Virus record (IMG/VR): IMGVR_UViG_3300009109_000001
Span: 1-64,000 of that record
DNA: 64,000 nt
Source: a virus
Direction: 5' to 3' (one strand)
Positions 1-7,355 of this stretch are shown piece by piece (within the stretch, counting starts at the first letter, position 1; each line of letters starts with the position of its first letter). A program made the position numbers and the translations under genes. The notes beneath the pieces are model-generated. The model was not told the origin of the DNA, made no database searches, and saw nothing but the letters and a program-made list of their open reading frames with translations.

Positions 1-1
1 A

Positions 2-1201
2 GTAAAAGTAACTAAAGATAAAATAACTGAAGAAGAATACGCAATAAAAGGTATAATAAAAGCAAATGAGAATATAGAGACAACAATAAACAGTTTGCGT
101 TTGAAACAAAAAGCGTGGGAAGAATCAAAAAATACTGAAATAGATAAACTAAACAAAGCAATTGATAAATTAATAGCAGTGAATATAGAGGATGAATTAG
201 CATTACATACTAAAAAAGCAGACATTGAAAAAATAGAATCCAAATTACGCAGTTATGAACGTGAACGCAGAACATCAGAGAGTTCATTAACAAAGTATGA
301 AAGAGAACTGAAAAATTATAATACTAATTTAGCATCAGCAGAAGACAAAAAATGTCATGCATGTGGGCAACCATTACATGATGCATTGCATCAAGAAATG
401 TTATCTGATATAAACACGCAGATAAACGAACATAAAGACATAATAAAAAAGGAAAAGAAAAATTTAAAATCTATAATTAAAAAAATAGATGAGATAGATA
501 ATATAGATACTGAAATAGAAACATTTTATGAAACGATTGCTGATGCTTATAAACATGATTCAAGTTTAGAGTATTTAAAAAAGGAATTAGCAACTAAAAT
601 AGATGCAGTTGATCCGTTTAGCAGTCAAATAGAAGATCTTCAAGATTCTGTATTGCAAGAAGTTAATTATGATAAACTAAATGATATAGTAAGAGTGCGA
701 GAACATCAGGAATTTTTATTACGTTTGCTCGTAAATAAGGATTCGTTTATACGTAAACGTATAATAGATCAAAACTTGGCATTCTTAAATAAACGTTTAA
801 GTTATTATTTAGATAGAATAGGATTACCACATACTGTAGAATTCCAAAATGATTTAAGTGTTGAAATTACAGAGTATGGCCGTGACTTAGACTTTGATAA
901 TTTAAGTAGAGGCGAACGCAATAGACTTATTTTAAGTTTAAGTTGGGCATTTAGAGACGTTTGGGAACATTTATATAATAATATAAACTTATTAATTATA
1001 GATGAATTAGTAGATAGTGGAATGGATACTTTGGGATTGGAAGGTAGTATCAGCATACTTAAAAAAGTTAGTAGAGATAGAAACAAAAGTGTGTTCCTAA
1101 TATCCCATAAGGATGAACTGGCAGGGCGAGTACATAGCGTTTTGACAGTTACAAAAGAGAACGGATTCACAAATTACAGTGATGACGTACAGATAATGTA
1201 A
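2..1201 (+). CDS. 46: Recombination endonuclease subunit gp46 (SbcC/Rad50-like), 5' partial
   Basis: The reading frame is open from base 2, so the gene starts before the window and only the C-terminal part is present. A Rad50-type zinc hook is visible (Cys codons at 353-355 and 362-364, motif KCHACGQP), flanked by charged coiled-coil segments. Near the end come an ABC signature (LSRGERNR, about 900-925) and a Walker B strand (LLIIDELVDS, about 990-1020), followed by the H-loop region (LISHKDE). The Walker A half lies outside the window. In T4, gp46 works with nuclease gp47 to resect ends during recombination-dependent replication and degrades host DNA. It is followed with a short gap by a small basic gene and a nuclease gene in the same direction. 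Confidence 0.9.
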   Translation, partial: VKVTKDKITEEEYAIKGIIKANENIETTINSLRLKQKAWEESKNTEIDKLNKAIDKLIAVNIEDELALHTKKADIEKIESKLRSYERERRTSESSLTKYERELKNYNTNLASAEDKKCHACGQPLHDALHQEMLSDINTQINEHKDIIKKEKKNLKSIIKKIDEIDNIDTEIETFYETIADAYKHDSSLEYLKKELATKIDAVDPFSSQIEDLQDSVLQEVNYDKLNDIVRVREHQEFLLRLLVNKDSFIRKRIIDQNLAFLNKRLSYYLDRIGLPHTVEFQNDLSVEITEYGRDLDFDNLSRGERNRLILSLSWAFRDVWEHLYNNINLLIIDELVDSGMDTLGLEGSISILKKVSRDRNKSVFLISHKDELAGRVHSVLTVTKENGFTNYSDDVQIM

Positions 1202-1227
1202 ATACAAATACCAAAGGAGTATAGAAA

Positions 1228-1407
1228 ATGGCAACGATCCATCAACAAATTTTAGACCAAGTAGATAGTTACTTGAGCGAATCAGCAAAATTCGAAGATA
1301 AAGGTGTTAAAGCAGCTGCCGCTCGTGCTCGCAAAGCACTCGGTGAATTAGGCAAATTATCTAAAGCACGTAGAGCAGAAATTCAAGAAAAGAAAAACTC
1401 TATGTAA
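1228..1407 (+). CDS. Small basic Ala/Lys/Arg-rich protein (histone H1/Hc1-like character)
   Basis: A 59-residue ORF preceded by AAAGGAGT about 10 bases before ATG, a good ribosome binding site. The C-terminal half is rich in Ala, Lys and Arg (KGVKAAAARARKALGELGKL) and ends in KKNS. Short proteins with this kind of Lys/Ala/Arg helix are frequent in marine T4-like phages and are often named histone-like or Hc1-like. DNA binding is an inference from composition only. The stop codon overlaps the start of the downstream nuclease gene (TAATG), implying translational coupling between the two. Confidence 0.75.
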   Translation: MATIHQQILDQVDSYLSESAKFEDKGVKAAAARARKALGELGKLSKARRAEIQEKKNSM

Positions 1408-1997
1408 TGCCTAGCAAGCAAAAAATAAAAGGCGCCACGTGGGAACGAGATGTTGCAAAACATTTATCAGAAATATATGACGAGTCATTTATTCGAGTTC
1501 CCCATAGTGGAGCTTACATCGGCGGATCCAATAAAGCACGTAAAGAATACTTACATGAAGGAGTAATAAGAACTTTTAAAGGTGATATTATTCCTGGGCC
1601 TAGTATGCCCTATTTAAATATAGAGTGTAAGGCATATAAAGATTTCCCCTTTCATCATTTGTTTACAGGTGATGTAAAATTACTAGATGAATGGATTAAT
1701 CAAGTATTAGATTCAGCAGATGAACACGACTTCAATATGTTAATAATGAAGTTCAATCGAAAAGGCAAATATGTAGCAATAGAAGACAAACATTTACATC
1801 ACAGATTTAAAAGGCACATTAATTACAAAGGATGGAATTTTAGTGAGTATGATCAATTCTGGAAACTAAATTCCAAAGTAGTAAGATTACAATCAGCGAT
1901 AAAAAAAAGACCAATGAACTATAATATGACATCAATAACACGACACCCAACTTTTGGCTCCCGCAGGCAAGAAAAAGAAACTAACATAGCAACCTAA
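1407..1997 (+). CDS. PD-(D/E)XK nuclease, Holliday-junction-resolvase-like
   Basis: A 196-residue protein. The N-terminal half has the order of catalytic residues of the PD-(D/E)XK fold: E13 in GATWERD, a conserved-looking HSGA at 33-36, D60 in KGDIIPG, then E73-x-K75 in NIECKAY. This pattern is typical of Hjc/RecU-like resolvases and related recombination nucleases. Position directly after gp46 and a small basic protein suggests a role in recombination or packaging-associated branch resolution. The start overlaps the preceding stop by one base. Nuclease fold is well supported; resolvase specificity is inferred. The last 20 residues are not recognisable and run up to the structured non-coding region. 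Confidence 0.7.
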   Translation: MPSKQKIKGATWERDVAKHLSEIYDESFIRVPHSGAYIGGSNKARKEYLHEGVIRTFKGDIIPGPSMPYLNIECKAYKDFPFHHLFTGDVKLLDEWINQVLDSADEHDFNMLIMKFNRKGKYVAIEDKHLHHRFKRHINYKGWNFSEYDQFWKLNSKVVRLQSAIKKRPMNYNMTSITRHPTFGSRRQEKETNIAT

Positions 1998-2004
1998 ATG
2001 CAGT

Positions 2005-2310
2005 TAAGAGCTGCTCGCCTCGAGCACGTAGCATAGGCACGTGAATACAGGAATTGGCGAAGTTGCAACCCAGGCTAAGGGCGCCAAAAGATGTGGATAT
2101 AAGAAAAAGAAACCACAGCTATTTTAATGTTGATACTATAGCATTAAGATGGTCCTGCTACGACGAAAGTCAGAAGTCTGAGGTAGGGGGTACAGGGTAA
2201 CCGCCTCCGTGCTAACGCAATCCTCAATAGTATTAATGAGTTAAACAATGGAAAAAGAACTCATATTTCTCCTGGAAGCAGGAGAAGTGTGAATAAAACT
2301 TCAGGAAAAA
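2005..2310 (+). ncRNA. Candidate structured non-coding RNA
   Basis: This gap holds no convincing ORF and is clearly richer in G+C than the flanking AT-rich genes. It is full of local inverted repeats: 2054-2059 with 2082-2087 (TTGGCG/CGCCAA), 2092-2096 with 2113-2117 (TGTGG/CCACA), 2118-2122 with 2138-2142 (GCTAT/ATAGC), a GAC-GAAA-GTC tetraloop hairpin at 2162-2171, TGAGG 2179-2183 with CCTCA 2222-2226 enclosing GGGGG/CCTCC (2186-2190/2203-2207), a 7-bp stem 2236-2242/2258-2264 and an 8-bp stem 2267-2274/2279-2286. The set reads as a multi-helix RNA. No match to tmRNA, RNase P, group I intron or tRNA could be made. Strand is assumed from the neighbours. Confidence 0.5.
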
Positions 2311-2317
2311 GTAAACA

Positions 2318-2325
2318 AATAAATA
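2318..2325 (+). promoter_or_regulatory. Late-promoter-like AATAAATA upstream of the ATE-like gene
   Basis: Seven of eight bases match the T4 late motif TATAAATA. Initiation would fall near 2331 and give a leader of about 50 bases to the ATG at 2382. Confidence 0.5.
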
Positions 2326-2362
2326 TTATAAAGCGTTCATGGTTCGAATGAAATGAAGAACC

Positions 2363-2381
2363 AGTTGAACGTAGTTCAACT
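2363..2381 (+). promoter_or_regulatory. Perfect hairpin abutting a start codon
   Basis: AGTTGAAC (2363-2370), loop GTA, GTTCAACT (2374-2381): an 8-bp perfect stem that ends on the base before ATG 2382. No Shine-Dalgarno sequence is present there. A second possible stem, GGTTC/GAACC (2341-2345/2358-2362), sits just upstream. The hairpin could regulate translation of the downstream gene. Confidence 0.55.
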
Positions 2382-3089
2382 ATGCAATACACTTACGATA
2401 CACACTTCGGAAAACAAGAAACTCGAAATATAATAATAAACCAAATAAGTTTACGCAATGTAGATCCACGAGAGGAATTCCTAGCACTCGAAAAAGGATT
2501 TGCTTTAGATATTGTAGATGGAAAAGAAGAATGGTATATGTCGCGTAATACGCGAATTAAATTATCAGAAACAAATTATGATTTTCTTGATTTCAAATTA
2601 GGTTTATCGTTGCATTCAAATGTTAATGAAATGCCTACGGTATTTCAAAAGATTCTAACAAAGTATATACATCATAATAATTTTAAAAATATTCATAGTG
2701 CTAGTGTAGATCATGAACGTTTTAAATATATTTCATATTATGATAAAGGTAGTATTGTAGCAATAACCAAAATGCTTCATTATAATCCACCATTTCCATT
2801 TGCAGATCATGACATATTAGAAACAAACTTTTTTATATGGAATTATCATAAACCAGAAATGCGTTTGGGAGAACTTACTTTAGAACATGAAATTGCTTGG
2901 GCAAAATCATTAGGTTTAAAATATTTGTATACTGGTCCTGGATACGAACAAAGTAGCATATACAAATCCAAGTTCGACGGTTTTCAATGGTTTAACGGAA
3001 TGGAATGGAGTACCGACGTGGAAGAGTATACGCTACTTTGCGAAAGGGATAGTAAAATAAGAAGTTTTAAGGCTTATACTACAATTTAA
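2382..3089 (+). CDS. Arginyl-tRNA-protein transferase-like / GNAT-fold protein
   Basis: A 235-residue protein. Residues 162-204 read LGELTLEHEIAWAKSLGL, then YLY, then YKSKFDGFQWF. This resembles the C-terminal (GNAT-like) domain of Ate1/Bpt aminoacyl-tRNA-protein transferases, where a helix ending in a 'LGL.Y.YLGY' strand is followed by 'YK..F.P'. The N-terminal Cys cluster of classical ATE enzymes is absent. If the assignment holds, it would transfer an amino acid from tRNA to a protein N-terminus. An ordinary N-acetyltransferase is an alternative. There is no ribosome binding site; the start lies immediately after a hairpin. The 3' end overlaps the convergent gene by 4 bases. Confidence 0.5.
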   Translation: MQYTYDTHFGKQETRNIIINQISLRNVDPREEFLALEKGFALDIVDGKEEWYMSRNTRIKLSETNYDFLDFKLGLSLHSNVNEMPTVFQKILTKYIHHNNFKNIHSASVDHERFKYISYYDKGSIVAITKMLHYNPPFPFADHDILETNFFIWNYHKPEMRLGELTLEHEIAWAKSLGLKYLYTGPGYEQSSIYKSKFDGFQWFNGMEWSTDVEEYTLLCERDSKIRSFKAYTTI

Positions 3090-3634
3090 TCAATATATTT
3101 TTTAAATTCTTCTGGCGTAGATTCGAAACGCCATAGTGTGACCCAATTTAAATGTTCTTTTGTCCAACTTTTATAGTAGTCTGTATTTTTTGCGAGTGCT
3201 AGTGATGCGGAGTTTAAAACATCAAGCCTTGCCACTAGAAACAAAGCCGCTTTGCCGAAGTTTAATTCTAAACCTTCGTGCGTTTCAACGTTATGTGGGT
3301 GATCATCTAATGCTACTAAATTCATAGGCATTAAGTAATCGTTGATTTCATCTGAAATTTTTGTAAACTCCTCAGCGGAGTATCTTTCTGTAGGTGTAAT
3401 TACTGCTATAATTTCAACACCTTCATCTGTCCAAGTATTACCAATTTCCTTTAACTTGTTAAGCAAGTCATCATAAACAATTTCAACTTTCATTGTATTG
3501 TCTCTTAACGCCGCTTGAGCATAAGGACATGCTGGCAAATTACCAAACTCTTTGTGCTTTTTTGCTACAAAGTTATTGATCCAATCGTATAAAGCGTCGA
3601 TGATTTTATTTTGTTCAATAATGTCGTTTGTCAT
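3086..3634 (-). CDS. Conserved-looking hypothetical protein (182 aa)
   Basis: Minus-strand gene with a strong AGGAGG six bases before ATG. The sequence has an early helix, then FGNLPACPYAQAAL around residues 30-44, and later a DDHPHNVETHEG segment and a Trp-rich end. The 'CPYA' motif in this position is faintly reminiscent of DUF1415-type proteins (W..N...LCPFA), but I cannot confirm this by eye. No catalytic signature, signal peptide or membrane segment is seen. It converges with the ATE-like gene, their stop codons overlapping by 4 bases. The region 3635-3742 upstream contains no gene. Confidence 0.7.
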   Translation of the reverse strand: MTNDIIEQNKIIDALYDWINNFVAKKHKEFGNLPACPYAQAALRDNTMKVEIVYDDLLNKLKEIGNTWTDEGVEIIAVITPTERYSAEEFTKISDEINDYLMPMNLVALDDHPHNVETHEGLELNFGKAALFLVARLDVLNSASLALAKNTDYYKSWTKEHLNWVTLWRFESTPEEFKKYID

Positions 3635-3742
3635 TTTTTACCTCCTATGATCAGAATTATTGTGGGGATTTTACAGCGGGGTTTTTCTACGGGTGTAGTA
3701 TTAATATTTAGCCAGCTGGCGTGAAAATAAAGTAAGTATTTC

Positions 3743-3955
3743 TTAAAAATAAGGCAACCCTGAATCTTTTGTTGTTTGCATATTTTCTTCTATTAATTCT
3801 GCTATGATTTGTCTATCATTAAAACTAGTGTTATACATTTCTTCCATAGTCATACCACCGCGCATATGCCAAGCAAGTTTGAAGCATAGGCGTTTTATAC
3901 TTCTTGTTTCTTGTTCATAATCATTTATCAAGGTCACGACTTCATTATAATCCAT
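3743..3955 (-). CDS. Tail assembly chaperone extension (T part), probably made by -1 frameshift
   Basis: A 70-residue reading frame of the kind found next to gp26 homologues in marine T4-like phages (SIKRLCFKLAWHMRGG...TTKDSGLPYF). It begins 11 bases after the stop of the gp26-like gene, and its ATG has no Shine-Dalgarno sequence. The frame is open upstream of the ATG back to the slippery site T TTT TTC (complement of 3973-3979). A -1 slip there adds R-L-K-L-L-S and then enters this ORF, giving a fusion of about 357 residues. This parallels G/GT chaperones encoded beside tape-measure genes in other long-tailed phages. Independent initiation at the ATG cannot be excluded. Confidence 0.7.
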   Translation of the reverse strand: MDYNEVVTLINDYEQETRSIKRLCFKLAWHMRGGMTMEEMYNTSFNDRQIIAELIEENMQTTKDSGLPYF

Positions 3956-3966
3956 TGACAGCAGCT

Positions 3967-4815
3967 TTAAACGAAAAAATTTGCATAATCAAATAATAGT
4001 GGAACTTTCATTGTATTTTTACATTCTGGGCATTGTGCATCAATAGGATCAAGTTCTACGTTTTCTCTAATTTGTTGTATTGTGTCAGTAATTTTTCTAT
4101 ATAATTTAATACTAGTATTATTGACAAAATCTACAATTTCTTGTTTGTTAGTTATAACTTGGCCATCAGGTAATTCTATGCCTTGTACTCCTGATGTTAG
4201 TGAAGAAATATTTAATTCAGTTAAATTATTGAGAATTCTCTGATACATTTCTTGTCTTTCTTCTTCTGATACATCTTCCATTTGTTGAGCTGCATCCATT
4301 GCTCGTTGCTCTTCAAATGAACGCCGTTGTATAATAGATAAATCTTTATATGTTAATGGTTTTATATGTACTTTTAACTCGCCATATGATATAACTGATG
4401 AGTCATATGAAATATTAATATTACCTAAATGTTCAATATAAGGGTTTAAATCAACTCCTACTTGAAATTCTTCATTGCATTCTTCATTAGAGCATAAATT
4501 ATCTAAAAGCATTTCATTACCAAATGATGCTATTCTAATTGCGATTAATGCAAAATCTACATCAGTTGCAGGCATTTGCCATGGATCCTTTATTGATGGA
4601 ATACAACTAGATATAACTTGTACTACCGCTTCTCCAGAAATTAATGCATCAGGTGTTTTAATAGCAATATCATCCTTTGCTGTCATTGGAAATACTGGTA
4701 TCTCGCCTGTTGCTCCTATTTCCAAAGTTCCTTCTGGATAGAATTGAGCACCTGGTAATGTAATATAAATTTCTGGTTGTCTATAAAACTGTGCTAAACG
4801 ACTGGTCTCACTCAT
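3967..4815 (-). CDS. 26: gp26-like baseplate hub / tail assembly protein (T4_baseplate family)
   Basis: A 282-residue protein with the features of the T4 gp26-like family (Pfam T4_baseplate). It has an N-terminal FYRQPEIYITLPG segment and two CxxC-type pairs: CSNEEC in the middle and CPEC near the C-terminus, followed by PLLFDYANFF, which suggest zinc ribbons. It is larger than T4 gp26 (208 aa). AGAGGA lies upstream of the ATG. The gene ends in a run of six T residues forming a T TTT TTC heptamer three codons before the stop, consistent with programmed -1 frameshifting into the 70-residue ORF. It diverges from the tape-measure-like gene, which fits a role in tail or hub assembly. Confidence 0.75.
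   Translation of the reverse strand: MSETSRLAQFYRQPEIYITLPGAQFYPEGTLEIGATGEIPVFPMTAKDDIAIKTPDALISGEAVVQVISSCIPSIKDPWQMPATDVDFALIAIRIASFGNEMLLDNLCSNEECNEEFQVGVDLNPYIEHLGNINISYDSSVISYGELKVHIKPLTYKDLSIIQRRSFEEQRAMDAAQQMEDVSEEERQEMYQRILNNLTELNISSLTSGVQGIELPDGQVITNKQEIVDFVNNTSIKLYRKITDTIQQIRENVELDPIDAQCPECKNTMKVPLLFDYANFFV
3973..3979 (-). promoter_or_regulatory. Putative -1 ribosomal frameshift site T TTT TTC
   Basis: On the minus strand the zero-frame codons are AAT TTT TTC GTT TAA. The heptamer T TTT TTC fits the X XXY YYZ rule. After a -1 slip the next codon is CGT, and the frame runs without a stop into the 70-residue ORF at 3955. No strong downstream stem was recognised by eye. Confidence 0.55.
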
Positions 4816-4838
4816 TTGAAATCCTCTAAATCTAAATG

Positions 4839-4846
4839 TATAAATA
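4839..4846 (+). promoter_or_regulatory. Late promoter, exact TATAAATA
   Basis: A perfect match to the T4 late promoter 58 bases before ATG 4897, with predicted initiation near 4852. It lies in the divergent gap between the gp26-like gene and the tape-measure-like gene. Confidence 0.75.
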
Positions 4847-4896
4847 ATACAATATTATACTATATTTACTATAAATTATAAACTACGCATATTATT

Positions 4897-7296
4897 ATGG
4901 CAGATGACGCAATTTTACGAGAAACTAAACAAAGAATAGATAGCCTATTTGCTCAGGTAAGTGGTGGTGCTAGTTCTGCATCTAAAGGATTATATGACGT
5001 AAGTAGAGCAGCTGGCCGTGCTGAATCTGGATTAGGTGATTTAGCATCTGGTACTGCCAGAGCTGGACGAGCAGCTAGTGGCTTTGTTACTGCCGTAAGT
5101 ACAATGGAATCAGCCGCCGCTGGTTACAGTACTTCGTTATCAGCAACAGCACAAAAGTTAAAAGATAGTGTTGGTTTTACTACAAACAGTATAACCGAGA
5201 GTGTTGAGCACATAGCTGGAGGTATAGGTATAGGCGCAGGTGCGCTCAGCCAATCAGTTGCTGGAGCGGTTGGTGGAATCAAAAAGTTTACAGAAGTATT
5301 TAAAACAGGAAAATTTGCGGCGGCTTTTGGAGGGTTAGCGAAAAGCGTAGGCCTAGGCCGAATAGCCATGATGGGTTTGGGCGCGACTACACTCGCCCTT
5401 GAAGATTATATAGATGATTCATATAAAACTTGGAAAGTAATGTCTCAGGCAGGTATGACTCTCAGCGGTGATTTAGCAAAGGTTGGTGGCATGGCTGGTA
5501 GAACACGTATGGACATGGCTGAATTTGGCATGGCTATGGTACAAGGTTCTAAAGTAATGGCAAAATTTGGTGGTATGGCTGATATGGGTGCTGAAACCAT
5601 GGTAGATATGCAAGAAGCAATGATGTCCACTGTGGAGGGATATGCAGATAGTGGTCAATCTTATTCTAAAACAATGAAAATGATGGGCGTAGCACCAAAA
5701 GAATCTATGAATTTGCTTACTGAATTAATGGGTGATCAAGTTTTTGCATCTAAGTTGCGAGGTATGCAAGATGGCCAAGATGCCATAAAAAGATCTGAAA
5801 TAACTGCTGAATATATTGCTCAGTTAGATCAACTATCCAAACTTACCGGTAAGAGTAGAGAAACCCTTGCTAAAGAGATGAAACAAAAAGCACAAGATGC
5901 TCAATTTAGTGCTACATTATTGGATATGGATGCAGATCAGGCAGCTGCCGCAAAAGCACAATTAGCATTTGTAGAAAACACATATGGTAAAGACGCATCT
6001 GAATTATTTAAAGCAAGATTAGCAGGTGTTGTTCCAGTTGGAGATGCAGCTAGAAAATTAATGTCCACATCATTAGGTGGTGTTATTAGTGATATGGCAG
6101 GTGAAACAGCATCTGCTGGTGGTTCAGCCGCGGCTGACATATTAGAATCGTATATGGGCGATCTTGGCCAAGCTGCTATGGAAACTCGAGATCTGTTACT
6201 ACCACTAGCAAAAGCAGGTGGATTAGTTGGCGCAAGTTTTGGTAATTTGTATACAGCAACAAATGAAGCAACGTTGAAAAATCAAGCAATTCTTGAAGCA
6301 ATGGATAAAGAAATTACTGCAATGGATAAGTTGACTACTGCTATAACTGAAGCGCGTAATAAAACATTGGGTGTTTATGTTGAGGGTGGTCAAAGAGTGT
6401 ATGATGATGCAACTCGTTTATTACAAAGTAAAGCAATGATGGAACAACTTGTAGATTTGGCAGGTACTGCTGTTCATGAATTAATAACGGGTTACGGCCG
6501 AGGCGGTGCGAAATCTTTGATGCCAATGTCCGGCGAGGCACTTAAACTCGGGACACGTGGTTATGAAACAATTCTTAGTAGTATTGAGCATTTATTAATG
6601 ATGCGAATAGAAGCTCCGGCAGTTAATGATGGTTCGTATGGTGGTGGTCATGGTGGTAATTTTTATTCCTTCGACACGGTATTTGAAAATCTCCGTGATC
6701 TTTTCACGGCCCGCCCCGGGATGTCTCAAGAAGACTTAACGGAAGCATTAGAAAAACGAGATCTTGGTAATGCGGTATTGAACGGAGCAATCCCAGCAGA
6801 AGCTGCAATTAGAAAAATAAAAGAAGAACTCGCCGCAACTGGAAATGCAAATCTTGATGCTGGCGCCGCTGTTGCTACTTTAGTTAATGAAAGAGCATTG
6901 GAATTGACTGGCATGACACAAGCAGAAATGGATAAGGCGCGAGCGGGCAGAGGTCCTCGACAGCAGTTAAGTACAAGACAAGTCACAGATCAAGTTATAC
7001 AATCTTATGGAGTTGCTAGAGCTGAGGCGATCGCCAACGCGAAAACTACAAAAGAAGTTACACAATCTCAAGGAATTGCTTCAGCTGATGGAGCCAAGAA
7101 TGATATAGCCAGCCAGCAATTATCGACAAGCAAAGAACAACTTGCCATATTGAATAGACAGCTTATTATAATGGAAAGAGGCAATAATGGTGGTTCAGAT
7201 AATTTAGCAAAGACTAAGGGTGACGTCACTATCGGCCCGGGAGATTTCCTTATGGCCGAGTCTCGGCAAGCCTTGGGTAATGATACATATACTTGA
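4897..7296 (+). CDS. Tail tape-measure-like protein (799 aa)
   Basis: A large Ala/Gly/Met-rich, mostly helical protein. The N-terminus is low complexity (repeated A-G-R-A, S-A-S-K-G). A hydrophobic stretch lies around residues 120-180 (IGIGAGALSQSVAGAVGG and LGRIAMMGLGATTLAL). Long helical segments with M-G-G-M repeats follow, and the C-terminus is Gln-rich. These features, its length and its position beside chaperone-like genes fit a tape measure protein, filling the role of T4 gp29 (590 aa), though no sequence identity to gp29 was recognised. Tape measures occupy the tube lumen and set tail length. An internal virion protein is the alternative. It is preceded by a perfect late promoter. Confidence 0.55.
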   Translation: MADDAILRETKQRIDSLFAQVSGGASSASKGLYDVSRAAGRAESGLGDLASGTARAGRAASGFVTAVSTMESAAAGYSTSLSATAQKLKDSVGFTTNSITESVEHIAGGIGIGAGALSQSVAGAVGGIKKFTEVFKTGKFAAAFGGLAKSVGLGRIAMMGLGATTLALEDYIDDSYKTWKVMSQAGMTLSGDLAKVGGMAGRTRMDMAEFGMAMVQGSKVMAKFGGMADMGAETMVDMQEAMMSTVEGYADSGQSYSKTMKMMGVAPKESMNLLTELMGDQVFASKLRGMQDGQDAIKRSEITAEYIAQLDQLSKLTGKSRETLAKEMKQKAQDAQFSATLLDMDADQAAAAKAQLAFVENTYGKDASELFKARLAGVVPVGDAARKLMSTSLGGVISDMAGETASAGGSAAADILESYMGDLGQAAMETRDLLLPLAKAGGLVGASFGNLYTATNEATLKNQAILEAMDKEITAMDKLTTAITEARNKTLGVYVEGGQRVYDDATRLLQSKAMMEQLVDLAGTAVHELITGYGRGGAKSLMPMSGEALKLGTRGYETILSSIEHLLMMRIEAPAVNDGSYGGGHGGNFYSFDTVFENLRDLFTARPGMSQEDLTEALEKRDLGNAVLNGAIPAEAAIRKIKEELAATGNANLDAGAAVATLVNERALELTGMTQAEMDKARAGRGPRQQLSTRQVTDQVIQSYGVARAEAIANAKTTKEVTQSQGIASADGAKNDIASQQLSTSKEQLAILNRQLIIMERGNNGGSDNLAKTKGDVTIGPGDFLMAESRQALGNDTYT

Positions 7297-7329
7297 TAAT
7301 CAAATTGGACAGCAATATAATGAAAATAG

Positions 7330-7337
7330 GGTAAATA
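7330..7337 (+). promoter_or_regulatory. Late-promoter-like GGTAAATA before gp20
   Basis: It carries the TAAATA core and would initiate near 7343, leaving a leader of about 13 bases before ATG 7356. Confidence 0.5.
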
Positions 7338-7355
7338 GTAGTAGAGAATAACTTA

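Noticed and set aside
2339-2362. tRNA T-arm-like GGTTCGAAT
   Set aside because: No acceptor, D or anticodon stem could be placed around it; the bases are better explained as a local stem GGTTC/GAACC.
1980-2381. tmRNA, group I intron or RNase P RNA in the gap before 2382
   Set aside because: No tmRNA tRNA-like ends or resume codon context, no group I P7/S-type AGATATAGTC element and no RNase P core were found. The region is reported only as an unassigned candidate RNA.
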